From NCBI GenBank assembly GCA_004835665.1, contig ML240445.1, positions 186,001-250,000 on the forward strand: 64,000 bases of DNA, written 5' to 3'. This stretch comes from Phoma sp. XZ068 (Eukaryota; Ascomycota; Dothideomycetes; Pleosporales; Didymellaceae). Made by a program: the position numbers and the translations under genes. A model generated the notes under the pieces. It had not been told where the DNA came from, made no database searches, and saw only the letters and a program-made list of their open reading frames with translations. The stretch's first letter is position 1. Every line of letters begins with the position of its first letter. Shown here one piece after another: positions 32,909 through 43,862 of this stretch.

Positions 32909-34249
32909 TCATTCCTCCAACAAACTCTTCTCAAACGGAAACTCGCTCAGCACCTGCACACCCGTCTCCGTAATAAGCACCTCCTGCTCCAACTTCACCC
33001 CCTCCTTCCCACCGTCAGCCCCGATATAGCTCTCCACGCAAAGCACCATGCCTGGCTCAATCGTGCCATCATAGCCACACTCATCAAAGTCACCCTTATG
33101 ATACAGGTACGGGTACTCACACGCCATACCACATCCGTGTGCCAGCAAGATATACCTGTTCTGATAGTACTTCTCCGGAAATTCCCACGCCTTCTCCGCA
33201 AACTCCCTAAACGACATCCCAGGTCGCAGGATGGAGATATTGTGGCTGATTTGGGAATACGCGGTGCGGTATATTTCCTTCTGCTCCTCCGAGGGCGGAT
33301 CAGGACCGGCGTGGAATGTGCGGCTGAAGTCAGAGTAGTACCCATAACAGCCTACGACATCGGTGTCGAGAGCAATGAGCTCGTTCTCTTTGATCACGTA
33401 GGGAGAGGTTTCTTGGAACCAGGGGCATGTGCGGGGGCCGGCGTTGAGGAGGCGGGTTTCGGGGTATTCGCCGTTGTCTTCGATGATGGACTGGTGGAGG
33501 ACACTCCATAGAGCGTTTTCGGTGATGCCAGGGCGTATGGCGGCGCGGAGCTTGCCTACCGCGCATTCGGTGGCTCGAAGGGAGGCGATGACGCACTTTA
33601 GTTCCTCGGGGGACTTGATGCAGCGAGCGAGTTCGATGGGCTTCTGTGCGTCGACGATGGTGAAGCCGTGGGATTTGAAGTTGATGGCTACGTTGGCGTT
33701 GAGGCGCTCAAGACCTACTGTTGCCTTCTCACCAACTAGAGAGACGACGAGTGCTGCCATCTCAGCAGTCCACGTTCGTTCACGCTCTTCGAGTTTGTGG
33801 CCTGCACACTGGTGGCTGACTGTCTGCGCCACGCGGATTTCATCGATGGTCTCGAGGCCTGCTGCAAGATGGGCACAGCCATGGAAGTCGAACAGGATCG
33901 AGCGATTTGCTGTAAGGAGAAGATATCGTGCTGTGTTCATGCGCGAAGTGCAGATTTGCATATTTCTGGCACCGGTTGCGTAACGAATGTTAATGGGATC
34001 ACCGAAGAGACAGGCATCAATGCTGTGCTTTGCCATCTGCTCCCGGGTGCGATTAAGTCGGTAAGCACGTACGGCTTTCAAGTCTATGCCAACGCTTTCA
34101 GGCGCTTGATCCAACATAGCCATGTCGCTTGCGCTTGCGAGGTCATTCCTGCCAGCGTGCCAGTCAAGCGTTGACAAGGCTGTATCGTGGATAGCATGAG
34201 GGTCAGGTTTCGACTGAAAAATGATTGGAGGTTGAGTCAAGGTTGCCAT
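32909..34249 (-). CDS. dddP-like: DddP-like M24-fold enzyme (DMSP lyase family / Xaa-Pro aminopeptidase relative)
   Basis: Single exon, 446 aa, ATG at 34249 (upstream frame begins with TTG only). The length equals what I recall for bacterial DddP. The C-terminal pita-bread fold has all six metal ligands: Asp295 and Asp297 (IALDTDVVG), Asp307 (YYSDFSRTF), His371 (LLAHGCGM), Glu406 (CVESYIG) and Glu421 (KLEQEV). These numbers coincide with those I remember for Ruegeria DddP, and Tyr366 is also kept. The position I recall as the catalytic Asp377 is Cys here (GMACEYP). LLNAGPRTCPWFQE precedes the core as in DddP. DddP cleaves dimethylsulfoniopropionate to DMS and acrylate, and fungal copies are reported from Fusarium and Aspergillus. 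With Cys377 the activity may differ. No intron is seen. Confidence 0.85.
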   Translation of the reverse strand: MATLTQPPIIFQSKPDPHAIHDTALSTLDWHAGRNDLASASDMAMLDQAPESVGIDLKAVRAYRLNRTREQMAKHSIDACLFGDPINIRYATGARNMQICTSRMNTARYLLLTANRSILFDFHGCAHLAAGLETIDEIRVAQTVSHQCAGHKLEERERTWTAEMAALVVSLVGEKATVGLERLNANVAINFKSHGFTIVDAQKPIELARCIKSPEELKCVIASLRATECAVGKLRAAIRPGITENALWSVLHQSIIEDNGEYPETRLLNAGPRTCPWFQETSPYVIKENELIALDTDVVGCYGYYSDFSRTFHAGPDPPSEEQKEIYRTAYSQISHNISILRPGMSFREFAEKAWEFPEKYYQNRYILLAHGCGMACEYPYLYHKGDFDECGYDGTIEPGMVLCVESYIGADGGKEGVKLEQEVLITETGVQVLSEFPFEKSLLEE

Positions 34250-35333
34250 CTGTGACTGAAGGTCTCGGTGATAGTAAGGCCTGTAAACCTTCAATGAGCA
34301 AGCAGTAGATAGACCAAGAGGGAGTCAATATGCTCAATGATACGGGTTTCCAGAGTAAAGTATGGCTGTGATATTTCCAGTCCTGTGACATCCACCAATA
34401 TCTCGCCATCTCCAAACAAGCAAGTCAGCAGTATATGTGGCTACGCTGTCATCATGCAGCTGATGTGCAAGCTTAATATCGAAGGAGTTTGCGACTATAT
34501 GTCGCAGCCCGGCCATTTTGGGCATGGCAGCAAATCGCATAGCTACAACGCTCGGGACTACTTACCTATCTGTCATTCAAGGCAATGGAGCTGGGCTACA
34601 CTAGAGTCTACAGTCTTGAGAATGTAGATTGTTGACACAGATTGGGTCGCGTGAAGTGTTATTGGGCTTATTGTGGTCAATCGTAGACTCTTGCCCGCCA
34701 GAAGAAGTGAGGTCTGACACATAAATGGCTCCTTTTTTACCGGCTGTGGCAAAATGTCAAGATTATCGTGGGACAGCCCTTTTGGGATGCGAAGCTGAGG
34801 GACGAGAGTTGGCGGAGTTGCGAGGGGAACGTCAACGTGGAAGACTTGCCAAACACAGTACAAAGTAGTATGACTCGCCAAATACCAATCTTCAATTGCC
34901 TGGTAGGTAGAGATTCATTTGCTCGTTCATGTACGCGATATCATTTTGATGCGATTGGTTGGACCCTGGAGACTGTGCGATTGGCTGACCCGAGAGCAGA
35001 CCAAGCGGTCATGTGGAAAATGTCCAACCTAGGTATAGGATGCAAATCATGGCAGTACTATCTTCGTAAGGCAGTTTATGCAAGCTGCAAAGATCCTGAC
35101 TCCTGATATATGCTTGTTAGGGCTGGGGTCTGCGGTTTGTCATTATACTTGTACCGAATGCTCGTTCGGTCAACGCGCCGAGGCGCAATTCAGACACTTC
35201 CCCCACATTCCTTCCTGAACTGACCCAGGGTGCGTTACAAGAAGCTGTAGTGTGCATATGGATCCCGAAATGGTCGTCTCGGGTCGAGGTATACACTAAT
35301 ATCTTGCCGTTCGCCATTGACCATCCTATAATT
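34250..35333. other. Intergenic region between DddP-like and CorA-like genes
   Basis: About 1.1 kb. It must include the DddP-like promoter. No coding frame, tRNA or repeat can be supported. Confidence 0.45.
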
Positions 35334-37487
35334 TTAACTTCCCAAGGCTTTAATTCTCCGCCAAATTTCGCGAGGCTGCGCCCAAGGCTGCTCAATGATG
35401 TTCGCGATTAGGAGGTTCAAGAAGAAAGCAATGACGAGCACGCCTGACAGAACAGCCCATGGTTTTTGCGGAGTGACGATGTCCATGCTGAATATGGCTG
35501 TGGTGACAAGCACGGGGAAGGCAACGTAGACAGTCATCTTCGTCAGTGTACCAATATCTTTTCCTTGCTGTATAGCCGCGTTGGTTTGGCTCTGGACAAC
35601 ATGACCTTGTTTTATTGCTTCGTCCGCTTGATCAAGACTCGAAACTGTGTGTAACTGTTACTTGTGAGTAAGCAATATGAGTAGGATGATGGGTGAACGG
35701 ACACTTTCGAGCTTGAACTTGAAGCGGTCCCGCTTGGTTTCAAGCAGTCGCCGTAATCGGCGCAATTCAGCGGTATTTCGAACGATCTTGTTTATCAAGG
35801 TTGGCCATGTCGGCTTGTCCCGGGCATGTATAGTAAACAGGAAAATTTGAGTATTGTAGAAGTTTTCCCATGTATCGATAATACCGCTTATACAGTCGAT
35901 GAATATTTGTGCTGTTTCAACAACATTGCTGATGGTTTTGGTGTGATGTAGATCAGGATTGTCGCGGAAAATACCTCTGATGCTCCCAATCTACAGATCA
36001 AAGGTCAGCCAAAGACCAAGAGTCAAATCATGTTCAGCTTACGTAGTCTTCCATTCTCTGGCTAAAGGTCTCAACAAGTGCACCATATTCCTTCGCCACT
36101 TGGTCAAATCGGCGATCCAACTTGAGAAGAAAGTACTCTCTAGGATCAAAATGTGGATTATACTTCATTGACCCATCGCCACCCAATGGGGGATCATTAC
36201 CATCTCCTGGATTGCTACTGTCTCCAGGATTAGGTCCTGGCACCGAGGGATCGAGATACGTTCTTAGAGCGGGTTCAGATCCGAAGTAGGTATCAACAAG
36301 GAACAGCTCCGTCCAGAACCACTCGTCGGGTCCCCACGAAAGTGATGATATTTGCGCCTCGTGATAGTAAAGATCCTCTTGATCACTTGATTCATTGCGA
36401 AGAGGTAGCTCCTCGCTTTTGCGAAGAGGCAACACCTCGATTTTGCCAAGCTTCTTCCTTTTCACTGTTCGAAAATCTGCGGTCATTGGAGGACGACGAA
36501 TGGCATGGTAGGGAAGGTGAAATTCAAGAAAAAAACCCCATGACTACATGTGTTAGTTTGGATGCAAACCTTGCAGAGGAGATACTAACAATCGAACTTG
36601 CGAATGAATGCTCTCGTGCCAGGTATCGGTGCAAGAAATGCCGGATGGGTGTTACTGATCGCCTCGCAGCAGAAGCAATCAAAACAAGTGCACCATCAGG
36701 CGTCAGATTGGGCACGAATCTAGTTGGATGAGTCTTGAAACACATATTTAGTAGACAACCCTGCTTTGGGACCGTGCTCACATGATCCGCTTTTCGGCTT
36801 TAAGATCTCTTCGCTAAGGTCAAGTCAGTATGGAAGCTTCAAACCGAATTGGTGTGGTGTGGGGATTGGCTCACGTTCAGTGTTAAGTGATCGCGGAGCT
36901 GTGGAATGCTCAAATTCTTCGAGAAGATGATGTTTCGACAAACTTCGCATGGTTTCCTGATCTTCTTCTCACAATTTGGGTGGTTCCAGCGATCGTCCAC
37001 AAGCACAATATGAGCCGCGTTGTGTCGTCTATCAATGTCGACCCCGTAAGGCTGACTGGGTCTGGTGGGACTACGAGCTCCCAGAACTTCCCCAAGGAAG
37101 TCTCGTAGGATTTGCCCTCTTCGGGGTATTTGGTCATCTAGACGCTGACTTTCATGCGAGAAACAAGTTTCGATGATATCTTGACTTGTTGTGTGTGAAG
37201 GGTAAAGCCGTGAAGTATCCTCGAGGTGATGTTTCCTCTCATCACGAAGTCTGAACTTCTCCCAGGGGTCGTGAGGGCGACTGGTCCCGTGGGTGATACC
37301 TGAATATTCATGCTCCATCGCACAACTCGGTACTATTGAGAGACTTACCGCCGTTGGGAATGATATCGGTCAGCAACGTAACGTGGAGAATGGGGAGGAG
37401 TAGGTCTATGTCACTGCGCAAGGCAGGCCTCGAACTGCGACAAGGCTGACTCCGTTGCACGGCCTGAGGTGCATGGGCAGAAGCCAT
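35334..37487 (-). CDS. CorA-like membrane protein, multi-exon fungal family
   Basis: Proposed exons: 37487-37349, 37299-36875, 36760-36590, 36543-36043, 35990-35705, 35644-35334, giving 610 aa. Exons 3-6 are well supported. GTTAGT and ACTAAC..GTAG around intron 3 join SSI to SWGFFLEFHLPYHAIRRP, and later joins give FSQRMEDY/IGSIRG and KFKLE/ISSLDQ in frame. SWGPDEWFWTELFLVDTYFG and FDPREYFLLKLDRRF are typical of fungal CorA-like proteins. The end has a helix (QSQTNAAIQQGKDIGTLTKM) then two TM spans (VYVAFPVLVTTAIF, AVLSGVLVIAFFLNLLIAN). The selectivity motif GMN of true Mg2+ channels is replaced by FSM. Exons 1-2 (a Cys-bearing, charged segment, CEKKIRKPCEVC) join exon 3 through a 114-nt intron that I trust less; they could be a separate gene. 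Transport function is inferred only. Confidence 0.65.
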
Positions 37488-38518
37488 GATATGCAAGACA
37501 TGGTGGCATGCATGAAAGCGACTGCTGGCCAGCTGATTGGGCGGGAACAGTAATCGCAGGATATCTTAAAGTCAGTGGACACGCAGACAAAAAATGAGGT
37601 TAGATATGTCAGTCAGTTATTTCGACAAGCAGCATACAATAATCTTTGTTTGTGTCCAAGTTTCGTTGTTGGTGCAAGGTAAACCAAGACAGGCAGGAAA
37701 TTGCGGTTCGCTTAGTGGCGTGTAGGCAGAAACCGGTAGAGTCAGCCGGTCGGGTTTGGTGGTTCTTTCACAACGACATGCACCGCACGTTCAAGGTAAA
37801 TGGAACATTTCCTGCTCGGCATGACGGTCGAGCACACACAGACCCTCTATGACATATCCTACATGGCCGGTGTACTGTTTTCCACGGTGCACGTTAATGT
37901 AGGCTGGCCGAAATCTGTATGGAATAGCACTATGATCAGAGCTGACTGACTCTAGAAGTTACAACCCTTGAGAAGACCCGGGACCCCGGCTTTTGAAAGC
38001 GAGCACCAAGACCGAAAGTTATGTACATGGCGAAATCACCTGCGGCAGCGGGGATCTACTGTCTGGTATTGTGTAAGTTGTCTTCCCGTCCCAGCGACGT
38101 GAACTGATCTCTTCAGTCAGAATGCGGTGAAGGACCGATGTCCGACTGGAATCCAGCTTGTCCAAACTGTGGGCATGCGTTCTGCGCCTACTGTACAGTG
38201 CAATCGCAATGAAAAGCAAGCCTGAGGACGTGAACAAGGTACAGGAAGGGTGTCCAATGTCAGCCTTGGCGCCGCCAGAGTTGACAATGAAGGACCATGA
38301 TCTAAAGTCCGAATATAATCGCAATGCACTAGGCCCGCTGTCTCGTCAACATGGAAACTGCGAGCTAAATAAGACATTGACTCGAAGGAAAAGATGTGGA
38401 AAAGATGTATAGTGCGGTTATAACGCCTACGGAGGCTTCTATATTAGCACATTCGAATACAGTATCTATACACACCGTCGCACATGTTACGGGCAATTGC
38501 GCATATATTGCAGGCCAT
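37488..38518. other. Intergenic region without supported genes
   Basis: About 1 kb upstream of the CorA-like gene and downstream of uL10m. Only short frames with no coding character. Confidence 0.45.
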
Positions 38519-39541
38519 CTACTCTTTCTTCTCCTCCTCCTTGGGGTTCTCCTTCTCGTCCATGTCCATCCGTCGGCTCTCAACCGTAAAGTACAGGCTC
38601 CTACTTGCGCCCTCAAGCGCGCTCGTAAGGCTGCCTCCAATGCCCTGTAGCATCTGCACCAGCGATGCGCGCAGGCCATCGATACCACCAGGGATCGAAC
38701 CAACCCACTTTGTACCCTCCAAGTCGAAGACCTTGCCCTCGACTCGCGCACCAAGCAGCATCAGCTTTTGCAACCCAGTCTGGACAGCGGGCTCGTAGTA
38801 GTCGGGGCTCGCCCTACGCTTAGGCGCGGGGAATTCGGGTGCCATGGGGGCGAGGATGGAGAGGACGGTCTTCAGGTGTGGCGGTGAAACGGAGGGGAAT
38901 GCCACGACGGCGAGAGGACCAGAGAGCAGAGGCTCGAGGTCGTGCTTCAGTTTGCGGTTGTTGGCGACTTCGTAGGCGTGTCTCGAGAGACCGTGAGTGA
39001 ATCGCTCATCATCCACCTTGTTGCCGGTCAACTGTTCGCGTGCGCTTGTTGGTGTACGAGAATCGGTAGGAAGGTCGGAGGGGTTGAAGAATTCGACGAC
39101 CTTCAAGGCGCTGGCGAAGATGTTGGTCTGGATCACTTGGATCTTGATTTGGTCGGCGATGGCTTCCTGGCCGGCCGCAACGCGCTCGGCGTCGATCTTG
39201 CGCAGGGCAACGGCCAATTCTCTTCTTATGCTCATCCATTCTACAGCCTTAACATTGTTGTGTTGGAAGATAAGCATGAGCGGTGCCGACTTGAGTAAAG
39301 ATTGGTATTGACGGTGGAGTTGCGTCTTGCGCTCCTCGGGACGCTTGTGGGACGGAGGCTGTGTGGGCGGGTAGAGGACAATTGGCGCTGCCGGCCGGTT
39401 GCCTCTCTCGAAAGCAGGCGCAGGAGTGGGCTTTACGTGTGCTACTGATGCATAGCTGGCGACTGCGACTCGGGAGACGGGAGTGGAGCACGACGTGCGG
39501 AGGCGAAGAGCCCGCGGCCTGATGTGTATCCTTGGAGGCAT
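38519..39541 (-). CDS. Mitochondrial large-subunit ribosomal protein uL10m
   Basis: Single exon, 340 aa, ATG at 39541. The presequence MPPRIHIRPRALRLRTSC is basic and lacks acids. KTQLHRQYQSLLKSAPLMLIFQHNN is the L10 opening helix and first strand. RRELAVALRKIDAERVAAG, QVIQTNIFASALKVVEFF and SGPLAVVAFPSVSPPHLKTVLS continue the fold, and KLMLLGARVEGKVFDLEGTKWVGSIPGG is the conserved central block. A Glu/Lys-rich end replaces the bacterial stalk helix. This matches yeast Mrpl11/uL10m, the base of the mitoribosomal stalk. It is transcribed divergently from mitochondrial ProRS, 286 bp away. Confidence 0.9.
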   Translation of the reverse strand: MPPRIHIRPRALRLRTSCSTPVSRVAVASYASVAHVKPTPAPAFERGNRPAAPIVLYPPTQPPSHKRPEERKTQLHRQYQSLLKSAPLMLIFQHNNVKAVEWMSIRRELAVALRKIDAERVAAGQEAIADQIKIQVIQTNIFASALKVVEFFNPSDLPTDSRTPTSAREQLTGNKVDDERFTHGLSRHAYEVANNRKLKHDLEPLLSGPLAVVAFPSVSPPHLKTVLSILAPMAPEFPAPKRRASPDYYEPAVQTGLQKLMLLGARVEGKVFDLEGTKWVGSIPGGIDGLRASLVQMLQGIGGSLTSALEGASRSLYFTVESRRMDMDEKENPKEEEKKE

Positions 39542-39827
39542 TCTGCGTCTTTGTTAGAACTTAGATCAGCAGTATATATGTATGCGTGCGCAAACTTACG
39601 TGATGTGTGGTTGCGGCGCAATCGTTGATTCTCGAGATGCAGTCGAAAGATTTCCGGAAGCGCGTTCATTTAGCTGGTCCGTGCACACTTCTCATATGTC
39701 CGGTAGCTCTCCCGATGCTGCATCAACTGCATCTTCCATCAGTGATTGCCGGCTCTTTCAGTTGTTCGTATCTTAAGCTGGTCTTCAATTTCAGTTCTAG
39801 ATTGCTCTATTTCACAATCAAGCACCA
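39542..39827. promoter_or_regulatory. Bidirectional promoter, uL10m / mitochondrial ProRS
   Basis: 286 bp between start codons of two genes for mitochondrial translation. Both core promoters must lie here. Confidence 0.55.
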
Positions 39828-41582
39828 ATGGTGCTGCACATTTATAGAGCTGCACCTCGAGCGCGTGTGCTACGTCTGTCCATATGGAGTAGTAGGGGTG
39901 CACGATGCATTTCGGTAAGTATTGAATGCTGTTTTCATAATGCCAAATTTTGCCTGGCTAATGTGACCTAGACCGATAGGAGGAATCGATTGTCAAAATT
40001 CTGGACACCGACTGGAGGGTTAAACGCACAAGATGGAGAGCAAGATGAATCTCATGCGCGCCTTGTACGAGGAGGCTATCTTCGTCAAGCCCACTCAGGT
40101 ATCTTCCATCTTCTTCCTCTAGGATTGCGCGTGCAGAACAAGCTGGAAGCTCTGATCGACAAGCACATGGAATCGATAGGTGCCTCCAAGACATCACTAT
40201 CCTCGATCACCACAGAAGAGCTATGGCAAAAGTCAGGACGTTACTCAGCCAACTCTGAACTTCTGCGACTCAAAGACCGCAAAGATTCTGGATTCCTGCT
40301 GTCTCCTACGCATGAAGAAGAAATCACAGCTCTAGTCGCCGCTATGGTTCACTCCTACAAAGACCTTCCGCTCAGACTATACCAAACTGGCCGCAAGTAC
40401 CGCGACGAACGACGACCACGTCAGGGTCTTCTACGCGCCAAGGAGTTCATGATGAAGGACCTCTACACATTCGACTCGACTGTTGAAGCAGGCCTGGAAA
40501 CGTACAAGTCCGTCCGACAGGCCTACAAGAACCTCTTTGATGAACTCAAAATACCTTACCTGGTCGCAGACGCCGATTCAGGCAACATGGGCGGCAAGCT
40601 GAGCCACGAATACCACTTTGTCTCGCCAAAAGGGGAGGATAATGTCTGGTCCTGCAAATCGTGCTCATATGTCGCCAATGAGGAGCTAGTCGAGAAGAAG
40701 ACTTTAGACGCAGCTTCGGCCGATTCGACACCGCTCACATTTACTGGCATCAGCGTAGACCGCACAACCGCCATCTCCATCCAAGTCCCTCGACCCTCAC
40801 ACCTTGCAGCCGACGCCTCACCAGCCTGGGACCAAATCTCCGACTTCGCCAACCTGCACGCCCTGAAGAAAGCCGCCCCAGACTCCATCGAACTAGACAC
40901 CGGTATCGAATCCTCAACCCTCACCACCCTCCTCCCCAAAACCAAATCCACAATCACAATCTCAGACCGCACCCTCACCGACTCTCCCGACGCACTAGAC
41001 CTCACCATCACCCGCGAAGGCGACGCCTGTCCACACTGCACATCCGGCATCCTCGGCGTACAGAAAGCAATCGAAGTAGGCCACACCTTCCACCTGGGGA
41101 CGCGGTACTCGGAGCCGCTAAAAGCGTATGTATCTGTTCCCCTTGAGTCCACAGAGTTGAAGTGGGTGCCTATGCAAATGGGGTGCCATGGCATTGGTGT
41201 CTCGCGCCTCATTGGGGCCATTGCGTCGCTTCTGTCTGATGAGAAGGGGCTGCATTGGCCGCGTGTGGTGGCGCCTTTCGAAGTGGCGGTTCTCACGTGG
41301 CCGCGGACGCCGGATGAGGAGGCGGTGGAGGTGCATGATGCGATTTCCGGCAATGGCGCGCATGGGGATATAGATGTTGTGATTGATGATAGGCCGGTGA
41401 AGGGTCTAGGTTGGAAGTTGAAGGATGCGTTTATGATTGGGTATCCGGTTGTGGTGGTTATGGGGCAGGCATGGACAAACAAGAGGGAAGTGGAGTTGCA
41501 ATGTCCGAGGTTGGGGGTGAAGAAGGATGTTCCTCTTTCTTCTCTCAAGGGTGAGATCGAGGCACTGTTGGAGCAGCTGTAA
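39828..41582 (+). CDS. Mitochondrial prolyl-tRNA synthetase
   Basis: Two exons, 39828-39914 and 39972-41582 (57-nt intron, donor GTAAGT), 565 aa. Exon 1 encodes MVLHIYRAAPRARVLRLSIW and further basic residues, a clear mitochondrial presequence, and joins in frame to RLSKFWTPTGG. Without it the catalytic frame has no ATG, which supports this model. Class II motifs are present: GIFHLLPLGLRVQNKLE (motif 1), YRDERRPRQGLLRAKEFMMKD (motif 2) and MGCHGIGVSRLIGAIASL (motif 3). Two Cys pairs (WSCKSC, CPHC) flank the shortened insertion domain, as in bacterial-type enzymes. The anticodon-binding domain fills the last 130 residues. It charges mitochondrial tRNA-Pro. The bacterial-type architecture separates it from the cytosolic enzyme. 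Confidence 0.94.
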
Positions 41583-42220
41583 GATTTCTGTCATGTAGTA
41601 TATGTGTGAAACTGTCGGTTCAAGCTGCGTGCAGGTTTGTATTTGTATGATTACCAAACAAAAGACCAATGTATAGTAATTTTACGTTTCGATTCATTTT
41701 ATATCTGGACTCGTATCGCATCGAAATCCACGGGTATCATAAGGGACATTATCCCAAATATGCACAGAGTACCGACTCGTCTCAAGAGAGCTGGAACGGA
41801 AACGAAGAGCGGGGTGAAAGCTATCAGCGCTGAAAGCTGTCAAGCTGAAAGACTAGAGAAAAGACAATATTGCGACCCAAATTCGATCCGCCGGCGCCAG
41901 AAGTACCCATATGTGATTGTAGGAATGATTCATACCTGCATCGCTGCGCATTAAAAGTTGAAATGAAGTTGTGTTCTGAGGCATGGGCGTGCCTGGAGGT
42001 GTTTTGATCGGCCGTCCCGTGACTCGCTGGTGACCGTGTTGGCTGTCACTCAAGCTGTCTGCCCATCGTACTGAATAAGGTCTGTTCTCATGACCCATTT
42101 TTCTTTGAGGACGTGGAATATCAAATGTCGAATGCGCCTGTATAACGCCTGCTGGGGAAAATCCAAGGCCCAATGCTCTATAATGTCGAATGTGCGAAAA
42201 GATCAGATCTGGTTCTGCCG
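41583..42220. other. Convergent intergenic region, ProRS / MED19
   Basis: 3' ends of the two genes face each other over ~640 bp. A long minus-strand frame inside has no coding character. Confidence 0.45.
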
Positions 42221-43402
42221 TCACCGCCGCGCACCACCCACTTCGACTGAGTGTGCCGTTCGTTCAAATTGGGTCTTCCGCCTCTTGAAGCCTCCTCGTG
42301 CGCCATCTTCGCCTGTCGAATCTGTTGCGAAATCGTCTCCGTAGCCTTCGCTGTAGCCTTGGTACGAGTCCTCGTTGTACTGCCGTTTCGAGCCCGATCT
42401 CTCGGGACGTCGCGGCAATGCATGATTGTTCGGTGTTGGCGCCGACGATGGGAGTGGTGTCCGGGCTTGTGCGTCTGGTGCAGGTTTGGCGCGGAGAGTG
42501 TCGTCTGTGCCGATATATGCCTTGTACTTTGAGGTGTCTGAAGGTGGCAGTGCACCGGGACCCATACCACCAAACGCACTGTCGAGGAGGCTGCTGAAGT
42601 CCGGCTCGAGGTCAGTCTGCTCGGCGTTCAGTTTCCTCCAGGGCTCCTTTCCAGCGTTTACTGCATCCCAATGCTCATCTGGCAGGCCTAGGGGGCCGCT
42701 AAATACATCGTCCATCTTCACGGCCTTTGGCTTGCCGGCAATCTGTAGTGTCTTGATGTGCCCTTCGTAAGACTTGCGGAGTTTGTTAATTTTCTCGCCA
42801 GTCACGGGGTCCACTCGTGCGACAGACTTTGCCAGCCTTTCCAAGCCGTACAGCCGGAAGAGATTTTGCGAGCCGTGAGGCCTCGACTGCTGGTACGTCT
42901 CCTCGCTGCTCAGGTACAGTAGACTCCCACTGATTCCCTCTGCGGCCTTCAGCCCTCCCTTCTCAGAAAACAGCGCGTGCCCTTGCCGGTCGTGATTGGA
43001 ATGTGTGTGGATGCCGAGGCCCCGAGCAGGCTCCTCGGAGCCGTCGTCCATCATCGCGTCGCCGTCGCTATCAATGTTTGTGGAGTAGGAATGCCCTGTG
43101 GTGCTCGCAGGGGTGGGGAACGGGTGTTGGGCCGCGACCGATGTCGCCGGCTGAGACACGGACTGGGACATGGTCGCGGAGGATGGCGGGGTCTTGGCCG
43201 GAGACGCAGCGGTCGCAGTCATGGCAGAGCGGCCATTGAACTGCGAATTCATCGAGGAACAGGGAGGCGAGGTCGGTGTGCGCGGTTGAATGGGCTTTGT
43301 CGTGTGGCCGCTCGCCTTGGCAGCGACGTCAAAGGGCGGGGAGGCCGGCGAGTATCTACCAGAGTTGTCCAAGCGTTGGCGTTTGGCGCTGTGATCCGAC
43401 AT
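42221..43402 (-). CDS. MED19: Mediator complex subunit 19 (Rox3)
   Basis: Single exon, 393 aa, ATG at 43402. The N-terminal ~150 residues are Ser/Thr/Pro rich and disordered. The conserved Med19 core starts with GSQNLFRLYGLERLAKSVARV (~178-198), then DPVTGEKINKLRKSYEGHIK and MDDVFSGPLGLPDEHWDAV, the Rox3 signature. A disordered basic tail follows (GGFKRRKTQFERTA). Med19 belongs to the Mediator head/middle hinge and is needed for activator-dependent transcription. MSDHSAKRQRLDNSGRYSP at the start carries a KRQR nuclear-localisation-like patch. It is divergent from RAD10 and is the second Mediator subunit in this window after Med16. Confidence 0.9.
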   Translation of the reverse strand: MSDHSAKRQRLDNSGRYSPASPPFDVAAKASGHTTKPIQPRTPTSPPCSSMNSQFNGRSAMTATAASPAKTPPSSATMSQSVSQPATSVAAQHPFPTPASTTGHSYSTNIDSDGDAMMDDGSEEPARGLGIHTHSNHDRQGHALFSEKGGLKAAEGISGSLLYLSSEETYQQSRPHGSQNLFRLYGLERLAKSVARVDPVTGEKINKLRKSYEGHIKTLQIAGKPKAVKMDDVFSGPLGLPDEHWDAVNAGKEPWRKLNAEQTDLEPDFSSLLDSAFGGMGPGALPPSDTSKYKAYIGTDDTLRAKPAPDAQARTPLPSSAPTPNNHALPRRPERSGSKRQYNEDSYQGYSEGYGDDFATDSTGEDGARGGFKRRKTQFERTAHSVEVGGARR

Positions 43403-43862
43403 GAAGACCGTGACGAGCGTTTGACGGGGAGTCGAGCGGCAGTGAAGGGCTCGGAGGCGGTGGGCGTAAGGCTGGGTGGTGAGAGCGCTGCTCGTAATGA
43501 GGTCTTGGCGCTTCCACGCGGAGAGATCCGCTGCAAGTGAGGGTCGGCGGCGCTCTAGACGGTGCGCATGCGAAGAGTGTCGTCGGACGGTGAGGTTCCT
43601 GGTGGTTCCGGGGCGGGTGCTGGTCGAGCGCGGTGGGCGGGTGGGGAGTGGGCTGGGGAGGGTTGAGTGACGGCCGGCGCTGCAGAGGGAGCAGGCGCGG
43701 CCCTGAGCCGAGAGGCGTCACGTGCGAGCGCGCTCTGGCGCCTTGCCCTGAGATTCACTGACTAGCGACACGGTTTCAAGCTCAAACAATTGCCAACGCT
43801 CCGCCAATCTTGGGCTAACGTACGTGCGCGCCCAATGCCTGCGCCCACGCCGCCCGGCCAGT
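43403..43862. promoter_or_regulatory. Divergent promoter region, MED19 / RAD10
   Basis: 460 bp, GC-rich, between two divergent nuclear-factor genes. No TATA box is seen. Frames inside are GC-biased chance frames. Confidence 0.5.

Noticed and set aside
38685..38710. GGGATCGAACC, which looks like the complement of a tRNA T-arm
   Set aside because: It lies in the coding sequence of uL10m, and no matching acceptor stem or anticodon arm can be drawn.
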